Source: an uncultured Pseudomonadota bacterium (GTDB lineage: Bacteria; Pseudomonadota; Alphaproteobacteria; RF32; CAG-239). From it: a stretch of DNA of 38,334 nucleotides. A model generated the notes under the pieces. The model did not search any database and was not told the origin of the DNA. It saw only the letters and a list, made by a program, of their open reading frames with translations. Shown in pieces: positions 8,083-15,474 of this stretch (its first letter is position 1; each line of letters starts with the position of its first letter). The stretch spans positions 1 through 38,334 of the forward strand of contig CASFNK010000024.1 in the NCBI GenBank assembly GCA_949295995.1. The letters are read 5' to 3'. Position numbers and translations under genes: made by a program.

Positions 8083-9579
8083 ATGGCATTAACCCCAAAA
8101 ATAGAAATTAAGCAGTCGCAATCGCTGTTAATGACGCCGCAACTTCGGCAAGCGATAAACCTTCTGCAAATGAACAATTTGGAGTTAAGCGAATTAGTCT
8201 CTGAGGAACTAAACAGCAATCCTTTTCTTGAAAGGGAAGATGACCATCTCAACCAATTACCTGACGAAAACTTACCCTCTATTGATGATAATATTTCACA
8301 TTCTTCTTCTGAGGAAGAACTCTCCACAAGCAACGACATTGATTATGATAACAACTTTGAAGACGACTTTGGGAGCGACCGTGCCGGCTATGATGATATC
8401 CCGACCGATGCGGATTGGAAAGACTATCATCAACAAAAAATAGCCAATTCAGATGAAGACTTTGACTATTTCGAGCAAAGACTAGCCGCTCAAAAATCAT
8501 TATATACTTTTTTAGACGAGCAAATCACTCAAAAGTTTGATACGCCCAAAGAGCGTCTGATTGCTTCTCGCATGATGGAGTTTTTAGATGCTGCCGGCTA
8601 TTTTCGAGGAAACCTTGCCGAAATTTCAGCCAAACTAAATATCCAACAAGATTATCTGCAAAATATCTTATCCCGCCTTCAAACTTGTGAACCTTCGGGA
8701 ATTTTTGCCACTTCGGTTGCCGAATGCTTAAGAATTCAGCTCCAAGACAAAGACCGTTACGACCCCTACATGGCCTTTTTGTTAGATAATCTGGAATTGG
8801 TAGCCGAACACAAATATAAAGAGCTCAAAAAAACCGGCTCTTTCTCGGATGAAGATTTAAACGATATGCTAAGTGAAATAAAAGCATTAAATCCCAAACC
8901 CGCCGCCGACTATGACTTTGACCTGACCACATACATCATTCCCGATGTATTTGTTCGCACCAACAAATACGGGGAATACATTATTGAACTAAACTCAAAA
9001 TCCTTACCCAAAGTTTTAATCAATCAAGACTATTACAGCGAAATAAAAACTTTAAGCTCTCACAACAAAGAAGCCAAAAGATACCTCAAAGACAAATTAA
9101 GCTCTGCCAATTTTCTAATCAAAGCACTTCATCAAAGAGCCACCACCATCTTAAGAGTCAGTGAAGAAATCGTCAAATTCCAGCGCGATTTTTTTGAAAA
9201 AGGGATTGACTATCTCAAACCGATGCTTTTGCGAGATGTTGCCGAAAAGCTGGAAATGCACGAAAGTACGATTAGCCGGGTTACAACTCGCAAATATATG
9301 CATACGCCACGAGGAATATTTGAGCTGAAATATTTCTTCTCCACCGCGGCCGGAAGCTACACCGGAGATGAAAATACATCAGTAACTGCCATCAAACACA
9401 AAATCAAACAATTAATTGAAGAAGAAGCACCCGACAAGATTCTCTCAGATGATATGATAGTTGAGCTTTTAGCACGCCTTGGAATCAAGATAGCCAGACG
9501 AACGGTCGCCAAATATCGCGAAGGAATGAACATTCCCTCATCCGCCCAAAGGAAAAGGGAGAAGCGTCGAAATTCTTAA
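8083..9579 (+). CDS. rpoN: RNA polymerase sigma-54 factor RpoN
   Basis: Sigma-54 recognises -24/-12 promoters and needs AAA+ activators. The 498-residue protein shows region I at the N-terminus (IEIKQSQSLLMTPQLRQAIN, Gln/Leu rich), an acidic region II (about residues 60-125, rich in Asp/Glu), the core-binding domain, a helix-turn-helix near RDVAEKLEMHESTISRVTTR and the RpoN box ARRTVAKYREGM near residues 471-482. It lies between lptB and hpf, as in many Proteobacteria. No bEBP activator gene lies in this window, so its regulon cannot be inferred here. Confidence 0.98.
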   Translation: MALTPKIEIKQSQSLLMTPQLRQAINLLQMNNLELSELVSEELNSNPFLEREDDHLNQLPDENLPSIDDNISHSSSEEELSTSNDIDYDNNFEDDFGSDRAGYDDIPTDADWKDYHQQKIANSDEDFDYFEQRLAAQKSLYTFLDEQITQKFDTPKERLIASRMMEFLDAAGYFRGNLAEISAKLNIQQDYLQNILSRLQTCEPSGIFATSVAECLRIQLQDKDRYDPYMAFLLDNLELVAEHKYKELKKTGSFSDEDLNDMLSEIKALNPKPAADYDFDLTTYIIPDVFVRTNKYGEYIIELNSKSLPKVLINQDYYSEIKTLSSHNKEAKRYLKDKLSSANFLIKALHQRATTILRVSEEIVKFQRDFFEKGIDYLKPMLLRDVAEKLEMHESTISRVTTRKYMHTPRGIFELKYFFSTAAGSYTGDENTSVTAIKHKIKQLIEEEAPDKILSDDMIVELLARLGIKIARRTVAKYREGMNIPSSAQRKREKRRNS

Positions 9580-9623
9580 TAGTTTCCACAGATGACTTGC
9601 TTTTGTAAGAAAGATAATATATA

Positions 9624-9652
9624 TTGACTTTTAGAGAAATATAGAGTTATCT
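9624..9652 (+). promoter_or_regulatory. Candidate sigma-70 promoter for hpf-ptsN
   Basis: TTGACT (9624-9629), a 17-nt spacer and TTATCT (9647-9652) lie 45 nt before the hpf ATG. The -10 falls inside a small inverted repeat AGAG-TTAT-CTCT (9643-9654), which could be an operator or a stem at the 5' end of the transcript. hpf thus appears able to be expressed separately from rpoN. Confidence 0.55.
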
Positions 9653-9696
9653 CTCAAAAGAAAAGTTTTAATAATTTAATTTGCAAGGTAAAGATT

Positions 9697-10263
9697 ATGA
9701 AAATTACATTGACAGGTAAACAGGTTGATATCGGGGACAGACTCCGTAAGCACGTTGAAGAGAATGTTTTAAATTCTGTAAACAAATATTTTCCGGCTCC
9801 TATTAGCTGCACCGTAGCATTTTCTAAAGATGGTGATGAATTCGGAGCGGAAGTAACGGTTCACCCTGCCAAAAACATTGTCTTAAAAGGCTCTGGCTTT
9901 GCAGGTGATCCTTATACCGCATTTGACAATGCCAATGCCCACATAGCAACCCGCTTACGCCGCCATAAAAACAAATTAAATGACCACAAAGGCAAGACCG
10001 GCTTAGCTGAAATGGCTAATGAAGCCGTATTTCCGCTTCATGAAACCGAAGATGAAATGGATATTGATGAGAGTGCACCATTAACGATTGCTGAAACCGA
10101 AGCTAACATTCCGGTCTGCACCGTTAGTGAAGCTGTTATGTACATGGACTTGGTTAACGAAGCCGCCATTATGTTCCGTAACAGTGCAAACAATCACATC
10201 AGCATGGTATATCGTCGCAAAGACGGCAACATCGGTTGGGTTGAACCCAAAGCTGACAAATAA
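9697..10263 (+). CDS. hpf: Ribosome hibernation promoting factor, long form
   Basis: HPF binds the 30S decoding site in slow growth and dimerises ribosomes. The 188-residue protein has the RaiA/HPF domain at residues 1-100 (MKITLTGKQVDIGDRLRKHV ... ARLRRHKNK-type helix, here ATRLRRHKNKLNDHK). A linker follows, then the C-terminal dimerisation domain of long HPF (about 130-188; VSEAVMYMDLVNEAAIMFRN ... VYRRKDGNIGWVEPK). Long HPF can form 100S dimers without RMF (family knowledge). It is preceded by an AAGGTAAAG ribosome-binding site and followed by ptsN after 25 nt. Confidence 0.96.
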   Translation: MKITLTGKQVDIGDRLRKHVEENVLNSVNKYFPAPISCTVAFSKDGDEFGAEVTVHPAKNIVLKGSGFAGDPYTAFDNANAHIATRLRRHKNKLNDHKGKTGLAEMANEAVFPLHETEDEMDIDESAPLTIAETEANIPVCTVSEAVMYMDLVNEAAIMFRNSANNHISMVYRRKDGNIGWVEPKADK

Positions 10264-10288
10264 GCAACAATATAAGGCGTAAAAAAAG

Positions 10289-10732
10289 ATGAGACTTTCC
10301 GACATAATGTCCGCAAATTCGGTTGTGCTTTCATTAAAAGCCAACAATAAGAGACAATTGCTTCAAGAGTTGGCTCAAAAAGCATCAGAATTAACGGGAA
10401 TTAACGATCGCACTATATTTGATACCATTCTTGAAAGAGAAAACTTAGGTTCAACCGGCTTTGGCGGCGGCACAGCTTTGCCCCACGGACGCTTAAGTGA
10501 ACTGCAACAAGTATTTGGTTTATTTGCACGTCTAAATTCTCCGATAGATTTTGATGCCATTGACAATAAGCCGATTGATTTAGTTTTTCTGCTTTTATCT
10601 CCGGAAAGTAATGGAGCTGATCATTTAACGGCTTTAGCCCAAATTTCTCGAATTTTAAAAGATGAAGAAACTTGTACGAAATTACGAGCAGCAAGTTCCA
10701 AAGAAGAAATTCAAGCCTTATTAACCAACTAA
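10289..10732 (+). CDS. ptsN: PTS-Ntr EIIA component (PtsN)
   Basis: EIIA-Ntr is the terminal phospho-acceptor of the regulatory nitrogen PTS and acts by binding partners according to its phosphorylation state, rather than carrying sugar. The 147-residue protein is a single PTS EIIA type-2 domain. The active His is His66 in GFGGGTALPHGRLSE. Its place after rpoN and hpf is standard. EI-Ntr (ptsP) and NPr (ptsO) are not in this window. A bidirectional terminator follows. Confidence 0.97.
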   Translation: MRLSDIMSANSVVLSLKANNKRQLLQELAQKASELTGINDRTIFDTILERENLGSTGFGGGTALPHGRLSELQQVFGLFARLNSPIDFDAIDNKPIDLVFLLLSPESNGADHLTALAQISRILKDEETCTKLRAASSKEEIQALLTN

Positions 10733-10745
10733 AAAAGCTCCGAAC
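10731..10745. other. Orphan terminator half-arm next to IS-end-like sequence
   Basis: Six A followed by GCTCCGAAC look like the left half of a bidirectional terminator. The matching right half (GTTCGGAGC plus T run) is absent, and IS-end-like sequence begins 6 nt later. Confidence 0.3.
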
Positions 10746-10751
10746 TAATCC

Positions 10752-10789
10752 GTCCCCCTGAGTTTGGACAATAAAAAAGTTCCCGAAGA
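10752..10789. mobile_element. Solitary IS-end-like sequence
   Basis: GTCCCCC, a 7-nt variable stretch, GGACAA, then TAAAAAA and TCCCGA match the insertion-sequence end at 38200-38238 at about 32 of 39 aligned positions, by hand. No transposase remnant lies to its right, where only 70 bp separate it from the next gene. The inner part also serves as the left arm of the ptsN terminator. It may be a relic end left after deletion, or a shared short repeat of another kind. Confidence 0.45.
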
Positions 10790-10819
10790 TTGTGATAGCA
10801 ATATTCGGGAACTTTTTTT
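10773..10819. terminator. Bidirectional terminator between ptsN and the DUF1150 gene
   Basis: AAAAAAGTTCCCGAA (10773-10787) pairs perfectly with TTCGGGAACTTTTTT (10104-10118 relative to 10k, i.e. 10804-10818). A further ATTG/CAAT pairing lies inside. A and T runs flank both sides, so it can end transcription from both convergent genes. Confidence 0.9.
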
Positions 10820-10825
10820 AAGCAA

Positions 10826-11059
10826 TTAATGAACCGATGTTGGCTTTAAATCATTCTGCTTAGCCATAACAAAAGCAAAATCTCGATTATCTGTTGCGGC
10901 AATTTTTGTTCCGTCCGCCGCACAAATCAACCACATTTCTTTTCCATCCATAACGTCATTTTTAATAAAGGCCACATCTTCATCATTCCAACAACGCAAT
11001 TCTTCCTCCACTTCCGGAGAGAGATGCATTTTCTCTAATTTAATATTATTTTTAGTCAT
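10826..11059 (-). CDS. DUF1150 family protein
   Basis: This 77-residue protein matches my recollection of the small alphaproteobacterial DUF1150 family, in the C-terminal pattern CAADGTKIAATDNRDFAFVMAKQNDLKPTSVH, with an AADGT core and a terminal QNDL.P.SVH. The family's biochemical role is unknown to me. It is acidic in the first half, has no signal peptide or membrane segment, and is probably cytoplasmic. It lies convergent to ptsN and divergent from the kinase gene. An AACCTC motif (minus-strand GAGGTT) gives the ribosome-binding site about 8 nt before the ATG. Confidence 0.8.
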   Translation of the reverse strand: MTKNNIKLEKMHLSPEVEEELRCWNDEDVAFIKNDVMDGKEMWLICAADGTKIAATDNRDFAFVMAKQNDLKPTSVH

Positions 11060-11095
11060 AAAAAAACCTCAAAACATTTTACATTTGTTAAGATA

Positions 11096-11105
11096 ATAAC
11101 GTTAT
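11096..11105. promoter_or_regulatory. Palindrome ATAACGTTAT between divergent genes
   Basis: A perfect 10-bp palindrome lies in the 99-nt AT-rich gap between the DUF1150 gene and the kinase gene, in the zone where both promoters must lie. No promoter could be assigned with confidence. It may be an operator or chance in AT-rich sequence. Confidence 0.25.
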
Positions 11106-11158
11106 ATTTATTAAATAATAGCTAATAAAAAACCAACGCAAGTATATTGAGGCTTAAA

Positions 11159-12838
11159 ATGTTTTTCAGCTTGAATAAAAAATTTATATATACAATATCC
11201 TTTTTCTTCATAATAGTTTCCGTAATCTTTTTATATACATTTTACGTCATAAATCTATCGAAGACCCAAGAAGAACAAAAATCCGTCATTAGCCGCAACC
11301 AACAATACATAGAAATGCTTTATGAAAATATAGCATTACGCAAAGAATTAGTAGGTTTAGAAGAAAATTACCCACAAATACAACTTAGTAAAAAAATAAA
11401 AGAACTAACCAAATCATCACAATTAAATGCGAAACAAGAACAAATTTCGCAAGAGAGACAAAGAGCCGATGAGGTAATAAAAAGTTATAATGAACGCTAC
11501 CAAACACTAGAAGAAAGTTTTCGTATTATTTTAATAAGTACACTACTATTCTTTTTTGCCATGATTGTTTTATGGCTTCTGGTAAAGATATGGGTTCTGA
11601 CTCCCATTGATAAACTTTCACATGTCAGCACCTTAGTTTCCAAAGGAGATTATTCTCCAAGAATCAAAAATTCCGCCAGCTATTTTCAAGATGAATTTGA
11701 CAATCTAATAAACACCTTTAACCTAATGCTTAAAAGTATTGAAGACAGCATCAAAGAAATTCATCGCGCCGAATTTTTCTTACAATCCATTATAGACTCC
11801 ATTCCTGATGGTATCAGAGTCTTACAAGAAGATGGCACCATCATTCTGGCTAATAAAGAATATTACCGTCAAATAAATTCATCACAAAACTGTGTCGGAC
11901 AAAAGTGTTACTACTCGTCTCAAAAACAAGATTACCCCTGTCCATTGAGTAAATTTACTTGTCCTCTGGAAAATTTAAAAAACAATAAAGACAACAATAT
12001 AAAATTCATTCAACAGTTTGCCGCTTATCCCAATCGTCCGTTATCTGTTAACGCAGCCGCCATGATATTCAATGATAACAAAGACGCACCACAAAAATAC
12101 ATTGTTGAATCTATAAGAGATTTAAGTGAAGACATTCACTTTTCACATCAACAAAAGGTTTCTTCGCTAGGATTTTTATCAACATCTGTAGCCCATGAAA
12201 TGAAGAATCACTTAGGTTCCATTCGCATGATTTTAGAAGGTCTGATAAAGAAATACCACCCACAAGACAGCGAAGAAAAATCTTATTTAGAATTAATCTA
12301 TAAGCAATTAGTCGAATGTATTCTGGTTCCGGAAAGGTTATTAAAATTAGCCCAATTTGCACCTGATGAACAACAAACATACCAACTGAAAGACAACATT
12401 CAAGACATTATTTCTATTCTTGATTATGAAACCAAAAATAACGGCATTACGATTAATTTCAAGAAAAGTCGCCACAATATATCTGCACGAGGCAATGCTT
12501 CTGACTTCAAAATGGTCATACTCAATTTAATGCAAAACGCCATCAAAGCCATGCCGCAGGGAGGAACAATAACCATAAATTTATCCGAAAACAAAATCGA
12601 TAACTCTGCATGCATATCCGTTCAAGATACGGGAATAGGAATAGAAGAAGATAAATTAAACCATATATTTGAGCCATTTTATTCGCAAGGACATTCGACC
12701 AAAAATTCAGGAACCGGTCTCGGATTGGCAATTGTCAAATCCATAATTGAGAAACAAAACGGCACCATATCCGTAACCAGTACTCCCGGAATTGGCACCT
12801 GTTTCAGCATAAAAATACCACTTAATAGTGAGAAATAA
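11159..12838 (+). CDS. Membrane sensor histidine kinase with HAMP and Cys-containing PAS domain (orphan)
   Basis: The 559-residue kinase has a membrane helix at 9-31, a periplasmic helical region (about 32-120), a second helix at about 122-147, HAMP (about 147-200), PAS (about 205-320), a dimerisation/H-box STSVAHEMKNHLGSIRMIL with His346, N-box NLMQNAIKAM (456-465), G1 DTGIG (490-494) and G2 GTGLG (518-522), so it should be catalytically complete. The PAS domain carries four cysteines (245, 250, 261, 268; CVGQKC ... PCPL ... TCPL), which could bind a metal or sense redox (inference). The usual Pro after the H-box Asn is His here (KNHL). The frame opens at TTG 11147, but ATG 11159 has GAGG 6 nt upstream. 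No response regulator is adjacent, so partner and signal are unknown. Confidence 0.92.
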   Translation: MFFSLNKKFIYTISFFFIIVSVIFLYTFYVINLSKTQEEQKSVISRNQQYIEMLYENIALRKELVGLEENYPQIQLSKKIKELTKSSQLNAKQEQISQERQRADEVIKSYNERYQTLEESFRIILISTLLFFFAMIVLWLLVKIWVLTPIDKLSHVSTLVSKGDYSPRIKNSASYFQDEFDNLINTFNLMLKSIEDSIKEIHRAEFFLQSIIDSIPDGIRVLQEDGTIILANKEYYRQINSSQNCVGQKCYYSSQKQDYPCPLSKFTCPLENLKNNKDNNIKFIQQFAAYPNRPLSVNAAAMIFNDNKDAPQKYIVESIRDLSEDIHFSHQQKVSSLGFLSTSVAHEMKNHLGSIRMILEGLIKKYHPQDSEEKSYLELIYKQLVECILVPERLLKLAQFAPDEQQTYQLKDNIQDIISILDYETKNNGITINFKKSRHNISARGNASDFKMVILNLMQNAIKAMPQGGTITINLSENKIDNSACISVQDTGIGIEEDKLNHIFEPFYSQGHSTKNSGTGLGLAIVKSIIEKQNGTISVTSTPGIGTCFSIKIPLNSEK

Positions 12839-12839
12839 A

Positions 12840-12868
12840 TTGCAAAAATAAAAATTAAGGTTTATACA
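12840..12868 (+). promoter_or_regulatory. Sigma-70 promoter of infA
   Basis: TTGCAA (12840-12845), a 17-nt spacer and TATACA (12863-12868) lie 33 nt before the infA ATG. This allows infA to be expressed independently of the kinase gene. Confidence 0.7.
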
Positions 12869-12901
12869 GAAGAAAAATAATAAACAAGTAAAGGAAATTT
12901 T

Positions 12902-13123
12902 ATGAGTAAAGAAGAACTGCTTGAACTAACAGGAGAAGTCATAGAAAAACTTCCCAATGCTATGTTTCGGGTAAGATTAGAAAATGGTGTTGAAATATTG
13001 GCTCATACTGCTGGCAAAATGCGTAAGTTTAGAATACGCGTCATGGTTGGAGACAAAGTTGATATTGAAATGACGCCATACGACCTTACCAAAGGACGAA
13101 TTACCTTTCGCCATAAAGAATAA
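12902..13123 (+). CDS. infA: Translation initiation factor IF-1
   Basis: IF-1 occupies the 30S A site during initiation. The 73-residue product is one S1/OB-fold domain: [40 protein letters not shown] and [20 protein letters not shown], ending KGRITFRHK, all family hallmarks. AAAGGA precedes the ATG by 7 nt. It has its own promoter and a bidirectional terminator, so it is probably monocistronic. Confidence 0.98.
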   Translation: MSKEELLELTGEVIEKLPNAMFRVRLENGVEILAHTAGKMRKFRIRVMVGDKVDIEMTPYDLTKGRITFRHKE

Positions 13124-13125
13124 TC

Positions 13126-13152
13126 AAAAACCTCCCATTTGGGAGGTTTTTT
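13126..13152. terminator. Bidirectional terminator between infA and the YqaA gene
   Basis: AACCTCCC (13129-13136), loop ATTT and GGGAGGTT (13141-13148) form a perfect 8-bp stem, with A and T runs on the two sides. It serves infA and, in the other direction, the yqaA end of the minus-strand group. Confidence 0.93.
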
Positions 13153-13154
13153 CC

Positions 13155-13769
13155 TTAAATAAATTTAATGGCAGCAAATCCGCCCACCAAAAGCAACACA
13201 AAGACAACGGAAAGCATCCCCAAATTTTTTTCAATATAGTCTTTCATAGGCTCACCGAATTTTTTCAAAAGCCAAGCCACCAAAAAGAACCGTCCGCCTC
13301 TAGCTAAAATTGATGCAATTGTAAATACCACTAAATCCAGATGCACCACACCGCTGGCAATAGTTACCACTTTATAAGGAAAAGGGGTTAAACCGGCAGC
13401 AAACACAATCCATGCCCCCCATTCATGGTAATATCCCTTAAAGACATCAAATTGTGCCATATAACCATAAAATTCCAAAATTGGCTTAGCAAGAAATTCA
13501 TAACCGAACACCCCGATACAATAACCGAAGCAGCCGCCGATAACGCTGGCAATAGTCGCCAGTCCGGCAATTCGGTAAGCCTTTTGAGGAGTTGCTAACA
13601 CCATGGGAATAAGCATAACATCAGGCGGAATAGGAAAGAAAGAGCTTTCCGTAAAAGCCACAATAAACAAAAACAACATGGCATATTTGCTAGAAGCCAA
13701 ATCTAACATATAGTTATAAGTCGCATGAATTAAATTATGAATTTTACCGCAGGCTTTCGTGAGTATCAT
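13155..13769 (-). CDS. yqaA: YqaA family (VTT/DedA-related) inner-membrane protein
   Basis: This 204-residue protein has the VTT (SNARE-associated) domain pattern: FTESSFFPIPPDVMLIPMVL with the re-entrant, Pro-rich loop near residue 45, GGCFGYCIGVFGYE, GLTPFPYKVVTIASG, and a basic motif ARGGRFFLVAWLLKKFG. Four or five membrane segments are visible. Relatives in the DedA superfamily are linked to lipid scrambling or undecaprenyl-phosphate recycling; the substrate here is not known. The frame is open from GTG 13775, but ATG 13769 follows AGAGGG by 5 nt and is preferred. It is the last gene of the minus-strand group, 94 nt after folD. Confidence 0.85.
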   Translation of the reverse strand: MILTKACGKIHNLIHATYNYMLDLASSKYAMLFLFIVAFTESSFFPIPPDVMLIPMVLATPQKAYRIAGLATIASVIGGCFGYCIGVFGYEFLAKPILEFYGYMAQFDVFKGYYHEWGAWIVFAAGLTPFPYKVVTIASGVVHLDLVVFTIASILARGGRFFLVAWLLKKFGEPMKDYIEKNLGMLSVVFVLLLVGGFAAIKFI

Positions 13770-13863
13770 TTTCACCCTCTAACAAAATTTATCATTACGC
13801 AAATAGGATAAACGACAAATCATCAATGACAAATAAAACCTCAGATTTTCCACAGAAAAAAAA

Positions 13864-14715
13864 TTACTCCACCAAAGGATTTTGTTTTTTATAGGCATTC
13901 CAGGTATTTTTCAGCAACATAGCCACGGTCATCGGTCCAATTCCTCCAGGAACGGGAGTAATATAAGAAGCAACTTCTTTCACTTCGTCAAAAGCCACAT
14001 CGCCACACAAATGACCATCAACACGATTAATTCCAACATCAATCACCACTGCGCCATTTTTAACCCAATCAGCTTTCACCATTTTAGGACATCCGCAAGC
14101 AGCGACTAAAATATCGGCTTGTTTGCAAATACTAGGTAAATCGATTGTTTTTGAATGAGTAACCGTTACCGTACAATCTTGATTTAACAACAAATCAGCT
14201 AAAGGACGACCAACGATATTGGAACGGCCGATAATCACGGCATGTTTTCCGCGCAACTCAGAGACATAATGCTTCAACAAATCCAAAATTCCTTGAGGTG
14301 TAGCCGCCACAACGGCTTCAGGACTGTTCATTTGAAGCAATCCGGCATTAATCGGACTAAAACCATCAACATCTTTTGAATGCTTAATCCAAGACAAAAC
14401 TCTTAACTCATCAAATTGCTTCGGCAAAGGCAACTGCACAATAATTCCATTAATATCATCATTATCATTTAACTCAAGAATTAAATCTCGCAACTCATTT
14501 TCCGTTGCAGTTTCAGGAACATAACAAATTCGGCATTTCATACCAATTTCAGCCGCCGCTTTGTGCTTGTTACGCACATAGACCTGACTGGCGGGATTAT
14601 CTCCGACCTGCACCACCGCCAATACCGGAGACGAATGAGTAGCCGCAATTTCTTCTGCCAAAATTTTGCGCACATTTAAGGCTTCTTGTTTTCCGTCCAT
14701 AATGATTGCCGTCAT
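13864..14715 (-). CDS. folD: Bifunctional methylenetetrahydrofolate dehydrogenase / cyclohydrolase
   Basis: FolD interconverts 5,10-methylene-THF and 10-formyl-THF, supplying one-carbon units. The 283-residue product has the family length and motifs: YVRNKHKAAAEIGMKC with the catalytic Lys, QLPLPKQF, the segment ending KDVDGFSPINAG, the Rossmann motif VIIGRSNIVGRPLADLLL and the end TPVPGGIGPMTVAMLLKNT. It overlaps the DUF167 gene by 4 bp (ATGA type), so the two are translationally coupled. Confidence 0.98.
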   Translation of the reverse strand: MTAIIMDGKQEALNVRKILAEEIAATHSSPVLAVVQVGDNPASQVYVRNKHKAAAEIGMKCRICYVPETATENELRDLILELNDNDDINGIIVQLPLPKQFDELRVLSWIKHSKDVDGFSPINAGLLQMNSPEAVVAATPQGILDLLKHYVSELRGKHAVIIGRSNIVGRPLADLLLNQDCTVTVTHSKTIDLPSICKQADILVAACGCPKMVKADWVKNGAVVIDVGINRVDGHLCGDVAFDEVKEVASYITPVPGGIGPMTVAMLLKNTWNAYKKQNPLVE

Positions 14716-15020
14716 TTTTCATCTCCCAATTTCATAAGTTTCTCTAAGATTTGCTCGTCTGCATCTAACAAAAGTTTTTTATAGCGCTCGGTTTCTCCGC
14801 TAATAAGTTCAATCTTGCTTTTTGAGAGCTTCAAACTTTTTGAGAGTAAATCGATTAGTTCTTTATTTGCTTTTCCTTTTTCGGGCACGCTGATAACGGA
14901 CACCTTCAAAAATTCCGCACCGTCAGCCCCAACAAAACACCCTTTTATTTGCGCAGCAGAAGCATTCGGCGTCAAACGCACATTGAGTAAAATCCCCTTG
15001 TCTGTCAGATAAGCAAACAT
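14712..15020 (-). CDS. DUF167 / YggU family protein
   Basis: This 102-residue protein matches the YggU/DUF167 family: LLNVRLTPNASAAQIKG at the N-terminus, then VSVISVPEKGKANKELIDLL, a KGKAN core and LSKSKIELISGETERYKKLL. Its biochemical role is not established. The frame is open from TTG 15041, inside a terminator; the ATG at 15020, behind a GAGAG/GGAG site, gives the typical N-terminus. The yggT-yggU-folD order is common in Alphaproteobacteria. An intrinsic terminator ends only 20 nt before this start. Confidence 0.9.
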   Translation of the reverse strand: MFAYLTDKGILLNVRLTPNASAAQIKGCFVGADGAEFLKVSVISVPEKGKANKELIDLLSKSLKLSKSKIELISGETERYKKLLLDADEQILEKLMKLGDEK

Positions 15021-15039
15021 AACTCCATCTCTCAAACTC

Positions 15040-15068
15040 AAAAAGGAATCCCCTAAAGATTCCTTTTT
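15040..15068. terminator. Hairpin terminator between yggT and the DUF167 gene
   Basis: AAAAAGGAATC (15040-15050), loop CCCTAAA and GATTCCTTTTT (15058-15068) form a perfect 11-bp stem with A and T ends, so it has terminator form in both directions. On the minus strand it follows yggT by 27 nt. It leaves only about 20 nt before the DUF167 start. Confidence 0.85.
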
Positions 15069-15095
15069 GCCAAAACTCTGATTTTTCTTTTTTAA

Positions 15096-15395
15096 CTACA
15101 TAACCAATTCAGAAAGTCTGGTAAACAGTCTGCTGACAAACAGCAACACTAATAACAAGATAAACGGAGAAAAATCAAATCCGGACACGGGCGGAACTTT
15201 TTCACCGATTTTCTTATAAACGGGTTGAGTGGCTTTTTCCAAAATCTCCATAGTTTTTTGAGCGTACTTATTATTAGCTTCCAAGATTTTGAAATAAATC
15301 AGCCAATGAAGCACAATTTCAACCACAACCACCTTAAAATAAAGGCTAACAACCAAATTAATAATATAGAAAAAAGGTTCTAACAAAGCACCCAT
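15096..15395 (-). CDS. yggT: YggT family membrane protein
   Basis: This 99-residue protein has two hydrophobic segments (about residues 2-35 and 72-92) joined by a loop with VPPVSGFDFSPFILLLVLL, the characteristic YggT segment. Relatives have been linked to osmotic tolerance or septum-associated functions, but no activity is defined. The ATG at 15395, after AAGGAG with 7-nt spacing, is preferred to an in-frame GTG at 15416. It lies downstream of the 15475 gene by 79 nt. Confidence 0.88.
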   Translation of the reverse strand: MGALLEPFFYIINLVVSLYFKVVVVEIVLHWLIYFKILEANNKYAQKTMEILEKATQPVYKKIGEKVPPVSGFDFSPFILLLVLLFVSRLFTRLSELVM

Positions 15396-15474
15396 AAATT
15401 TTCTCCTTAAAAACACAACATTGCTTTAGGTATAAACCAGCTTCTTTAGATACGCAACAAATTTATTCAACTTG

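Noticed and set aside
9580..9623. Sigma-54 (-24/-12) site before hpf
   Set aside because: No GG-N10-GC core at the right spacing; the nearby sigma-70-like promoter is better.
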